From assembly GCA_003141795.1 (NCBI GenBank), contig PLNO01000020.1:1725-25472 (forward strand): a stretch of DNA of 23,748 bases, given 5' to 3'. Each line of letters begins with the position of its first letter. Within the stretch, counting starts at the first letter, position 1. The notes beneath the pieces were generated by a model. It did not search any database and was not told where the DNA came from. It was given only the letters and a program-made list of their open reading frames with translations. The DNA comes from Spirochaetaceae bacterium. GTDB lineage: Bacteria; Spirochaetota; Spirochaetia; SZUA-6; Fen-1364. Positions 20,922 to 23,748 of the stretch are shown here, one piece after another. Both the position numbers and the translations under genes were made by a program.

Positions 20922-22193
20922 CTATGCGCGCCGAGTCCGCTGTGCAAGTGAATGCTTGCGGGGAGAATCGGCGGGAACACCTCCCTTTTCCACCCTTTCC
21001 AGGACTCTGAGGGCGATCCGCATGCACGCCTCCACGATTGCGGGCTCGATGTGCTCCACGGTATCCGAAGGCGTATGGTACACGAGCCCTTCGCGCACGA
21101 TCTCCGTGGGCATCGCGATGATCGACGTCGAAGGAATGCTTCGACGCGCGCTTTCCGCCGCATCGGTGCCGCCCGCCCCGAAGATCATGCCGAACGGTCG
21201 CGCATTGAAACCGCACTCCCGCGCGCAGTCGATGACCGTCTCGACGAGCTCACGGGAAAGGGGAACTGTCCCGTTGATATCGCTTGTGAGGACCTGCAGA
21301 TCGCGAAGAGAGTAGAGGGAATCGAAGTTGAGGTGGACGCACGGGAGCTTCCCGAGATCTGCGGCGTGCCTTCGGAAGTAGGCTGCGGAACCGCGAAGCC
21401 CCGCCTCTTCAGCGTCGAAGCTGACGATCCTCAGGCGCGTGCTTCGCAGGAGATCCTCCCTGCGCGCCGCGATCTCCTTCCCGATACGAACGGCCATGAC
21501 GGACGAGATCAGGTTGTCCCCCGCGCCAGGGCTTCCCCGTCGGAGGTTGACGAGAAAGAAATACCCGACGACGAACGGGAGGCCGAGCACCAGGCATGCC
21601 AGGGTCCACACCGGTGCAAGCCCGCCGTTGCCCCGAATCATATGCGCCAGAAGTACTCCCAGCTCGAACAGGAAGAAGACGTACGGAGCGAGTATTGCCA
21701 CCACGTAGAACCTGGCGAACGGCCCCGAGAAGATGCGGGCTACGGGGGCGCTGTCGTGGTGGCCGGAGAGGATGAGCTCCTGCTCCGCCGGTCCTGCGGG
21801 CTCGATTACCGCTTCCACGTTTTTCCCAGTCCGTGGGGAAAACAGCGCGTCCCCCCAGTGCCAGTAGAAGGCGAACTGGCTGAGCATCAGGACGATGCCG
21901 ACGGCAAGGCCGACGAGCGGGACAATGCTGTAGCGGCCCGCGACGAGCAGAGCGATCATACCGAGCACGTACGAGACGGGAAGCACCTTCGTGTACGCAT
22001 AGAAGGAGACGGGGTGGACGCGAAAAGGTTCCACCGTGACGGAGTCCGCGAACCCCTTCGAGCTCGCGGCGATTTGCTCGGCGGCCTCCGAGCACGCGCG
22101 CGTCCCGGCAAGGCGGGGGCCGTACTCGCCGACGATGCGGTCAGTTTCAGCCAGACACTCCCGTCCCGCGCGGGAAACATCGATGTTCTCCAT
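20922..22193 (-). CDS. Membrane-embedded M28-family metallopeptidase
   Basis: 423 residues. A zinc aminopeptidase fold interrupted by membrane helices (about 69-110 and 160-218). Likely di-zinc ligands and catalytic residues: HHD (145-147), Asp226 in GAGDN, Glu262/Glu263 in FDAEEAGLRGS, Asp291 and His373 in YHTPSD. The complete set suggests activity, probably on peptides near the membrane. I chose the ATG at 22193 because GGGAGGGG lies about 9 nt upstream; the ATG at 22202 directly abuts that site. First gene of the two-peptidase operon. Confidence 0.9.
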   Translation of the reverse strand: MENIDVSRAGRECLAETDRIVGEYGPRLAGTRACSEAAEQIAASSKGFADSVTVEPFRVHPVSFYAYTKVLPVSYVLGMIALLVAGRYSIVPLVGLAVGIVLMLSQFAFYWHWGDALFSPRTGKNVEAVIEPAGPAEQELILSGHHDSAPVARIFSGPFARFYVVAILAPYVFFLFELGVLLAHMIRGNGGLAPVWTLACLVLGLPFVVGYFFLVNLRRGSPGAGDNLISSVMAVRIGKEIAARREDLLRSTRLRIVSFDAEEAGLRGSAAYFRRHAADLGKLPCVHLNFDSLYSLRDLQVLTSDINGTVPLSRELVETVIDCARECGFNARPFGMIFGAGGTDAAESARRSIPSTSIIAMPTEIVREGLVYHTPSDTVEHIEPAIVEACMRIALRVLERVEKGGVPADSPRKHSLAQRTRRA

Positions 22194-22214
22194 ATGCTGC
22201 ATCCCCTCCCGATC

Positions 22215-22243
22215 AGGCTACCGCACGTTCACCTTCGCGTCAA
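22215..22243 (-). promoter_or_regulatory. Promoter of the peptidase operon
   Basis: On the minus strand TTGACG (22243-22238), 17 nt, TAGCCT (22220-22215). The transcript would start near 22208, just before the strong ribosome-binding site. Confidence 0.5.
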
Positions 22244-22280
22244 ACGGATCGCCGCGAAGGCAACGGGTTCCCTTGCCCGC

Positions 22281-22344
22281 TTGCCATCACGGGATGCCGT
22301 GGCGATATTACACCCTTGCACACCATCCCCTCTTCTGCGATAAC
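22281..22344 (+). promoter_or_regulatory. Two overlapping promoter candidates for the ABC-F gene
   Basis: TTGCCA (22281-22286), 17 nt, GATATT (22304-22309) would give a leader of about 38 nt including GAGG (22345-22348). A second pair, TTGCAC (22316-22321), 17 nt, GATAAC (22339-22344), would start almost at the GTG. I prefer the first because it keeps the ribosome-binding site in the message. Confidence 0.45.
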
Positions 22345-22353
22345 GAGGCTACC

Positions 22354-23748
22354 GTGATTACCGTCAGCGACCTCACCCTCTCCTTCTCCAATCGGTTCCT
22401 GTTCAAGGACGTCAACCTCAAGTTCACCCCCGGCAACTGCTATGGGGTCATCGGGGCCAACGGATCAGGGAAGACATCCCTGCTCTCCATTCTCTGCGGG
22501 AGGCTGGAAGCGGACAAGGGCGACATCATCGTGAGCAGCGGCAGCCGCCTGTCCGTGCTCAGCCAGGACCACTTCGCCTTCGAGGAGAGCAAGGTGCTCG
22601 ACACAGTGATCATGGGCTCCCCGCGCCTGCACGAGGTCGGCAGGGAACGCGAGGAATTGTACGCGAAAGAAGACTTCACCGACGCCGACGGGATGCGGGC
22701 GAGTGAGCTCGAAGCGGAGTACGGAGAGCTGGGCGGATGGGAGGCGGATGCACAGGCTGCAACGCTGCTCGCCGGGCTCGGCGTGCCGGAAGCGCTCCAC
22801 GGCCGGCTCATGAGCGATGTCGACGAAGGGGTGAAGGTCCGCGTGCTGCTTGCCCAGGCCCTCTTCGGCAACCCCGACATCCTGCTCCTCGACGAGCCCA
22901 CGAACGGCCTCGACCTCGCCTCCATAGCGTGGCTGGAAGAGTTCCTCATCGAGTTCCCCAACATCGTCATCGTCGTTTCGCACGACCGCCACTTCCTCAA
23001 TGCCGTGTGCACGCACACCTGCGACATCGACTTCGGCCAGGTGCGGATGTACGCCGGCAATTACGACTTCTGGTATCACTTGAACCGGGTGCTCGCCCAG
23101 CAGCAGAAGGACGAGAAGAAGCGACGTGAAGAGAAGGTCAAGGACCTGAAGGAGTTCATCCACCGCTTCGCGGCGAACGTGTCAAAGAGCCGGCAGGCCA
23201 CGTCGCGGAAGAAGATACTGGAAAAGCTCGAGGTCGATGATTACGTCCCTTCCAGCCGGCGCATCCCCTACGTAGGGTTCAAGCCGACGCGCGAGGTGGG
23301 CAACATCGTTCTGGAGGTCGAAGAGATCTCGAAAGCGGTCGGCGGACGCCCTCTCCTGGACGGGCTGGACCTCACCGTACGGCCGGGCGACAAGATCGCC
23401 TTTGTCGGGCACGAGCACCAGTCGAAAACCATGCTCTTCCGCATCCTCACCGGAGCGGAGACCCCCGACGGCGGGACCTTCGTCTGGGGCCAGACCATTA
23501 CCACGTCCTACTTCCCGCGGGAGAACGCGGATCTGTTCAACTCCGATTTGTCCATCGTCGACTGGCTCTCACAGTACAGTCCGAGTGACGACATGACCTT
23601 CGTGCGCTCCTTTCTAGGCCGCATGCTCTTCACCGGAGATGAAGGCCTGAAACCGGTCCGTGTCCTGTCGGGAGGGGAGCGGGTACGGTGTCTTCTGGCC
23701 CGGCTCATGCTCTCCGGCGCGAACACTCTCATCCTCGACGAGCCGACC
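22354..23748 (+). CDS. ABC-F family ATPase, YbiT type (3' end beyond window)
   Basis: 465 residues visible, starting at GTG with GAGG 5 nt upstream. ABC-F proteins bind the ribosomal E site and release stalled ribosomes. Domain 1: Walker A GANGSGKT (34-41), Walker B LLLDEP, switch SHDRHF (209-214); its signature is the atypical SDVDEGVKVRVLLAQAL, as in YbiT, where LSGG is also lost. The linker has KSRQATSR (278-285). Domain 2: Walker A position reads GHEHQSKT (352-359), lacking the Gly before Lys, with LSGGE (438-442) and LILDEPT at the edge. Unusual second nucleotide site. Confidence 0.92.
   Translation, partial: MITVSDLTLSFSNRFLFKDVNLKFTPGNCYGVIGANGSGKTSLLSILCGRLEADKGDIIVSSGSRLSVLSQDHFAFEESKVLDTVIMGSPRLHEVGREREELYAKEDFTDADGMRASELEAEYGELGGWEADAQAATLLAGLGVPEALHGRLMSDVDEGVKVRVLLAQALFGNPDILLLDEPTNGLDLASIAWLEEFLIEFPNIVIVVSHDRHFLNAVCTHTCDIDFGQVRMYAGNYDFWYHLNRVLAQQQKDEKKRREEKVKDLKEFIHRFAANVSKSRQATSRKKILEKLEVDDYVPSSRRIPYVGFKPTREVGNIVLEVEEISKAVGGRPLLDGLDLTVRPGDKIAFVGHEHQSKTMLFRILTGAETPDGGTFVWGQTITTSYFPRENADLFNSDLSIVDWLSQYSPSDDMTFVRSFLGRMLFTGDEGLKPVRVLSGGERVRCLLARLMLSGANTLILDEPT

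Overview
This is a GC-rich, gene-dense bacterial chromosome segment with very short intergenic gaps. A signal-peptide-bearing outer-membrane barrel gene implies a diderm cell. The mix of genes (NusG-II/Gx/ApbE block, polyprenyl synthase, Cys-rich and pentapeptide proteins, many small exported proteins) makes me favour Spirochaetota. That assignment is an inference, because no rRNA is present. I see no tRNA, rRNA, CRISPR array, transposase or phage gene, and no intergenic gap exceeds about 160 bases.

Layout. (1) 1-4843, minus strand: a tight housekeeping run with a Cys-rich zinc protein, murI, rsgA, mutS2, a 43-bp tandem repeat, a small membrane protein and the start of uvrA. (2) 4977-6136, plus strand: a pentapeptide-repeat protein and a metallo-beta-lactamase-fold protein, divergent from block 1. 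(3) 6106-10965, minus strand: an overlapping operon with a fused two-domain ECF ATPase, EcfT, an ECF S component, YggS, a small membrane protein and an RluD-type pseudouridine synthase. (4) 11097-12263, plus strand: a DUF438-hemerythrin-PAS sensor behind an FNR/DNR-type palindrome. (5) 12281-13078, minus strand: a tiny membrane ORF and an outer-membrane barrel protein, with two strong terminators. (6) 13192-19110: the most interesting block. It holds polyprenyl diphosphate synthase, a membrane-anchored type II NADH dehydrogenase fused to DoxX, ApbE flavin transferase, an EcfT/FmnA-like membrane protein, a Gx-family protein (EetB) and a NusG-II protein (EetA). (7) 19271-22193: an exported small protein, a C69 dipeptidase and a membrane M28 peptidase. 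(8) 22354-end: a YbiT-type ABC-F protein, cut by the window edge.

Block 6 has most of the gene set of the flavin-based extracellular electron transfer locus of Listeria (ndh2, eetA, eetB, dmkB, fmnA, fmnB/apbE). My reading is that NADH is oxidised by the membrane NDH-2, electrons pass to a dedicated quinone made with the polyprenyl synthase, then through EetA/EetB to proteins flavinylated by ApbE outside the inner membrane. The acceptor flavoprotein (PplA-like) and DmkA are not in this window. The only two 8-base C/G homopolymers I found lie in the promoter regions of this block, so its expression may be phase-variable.

A second window-wide theme is start-codon architecture. At least four, and perhaps seven, first genes of transcription units lack a Shine-Dalgarno and instead have a -10 hexamer 6-11 nt before the start codon, usually with a TTGCC- or TTGAC-like -35 17 nt further up. 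This looks like leaderless transcription.
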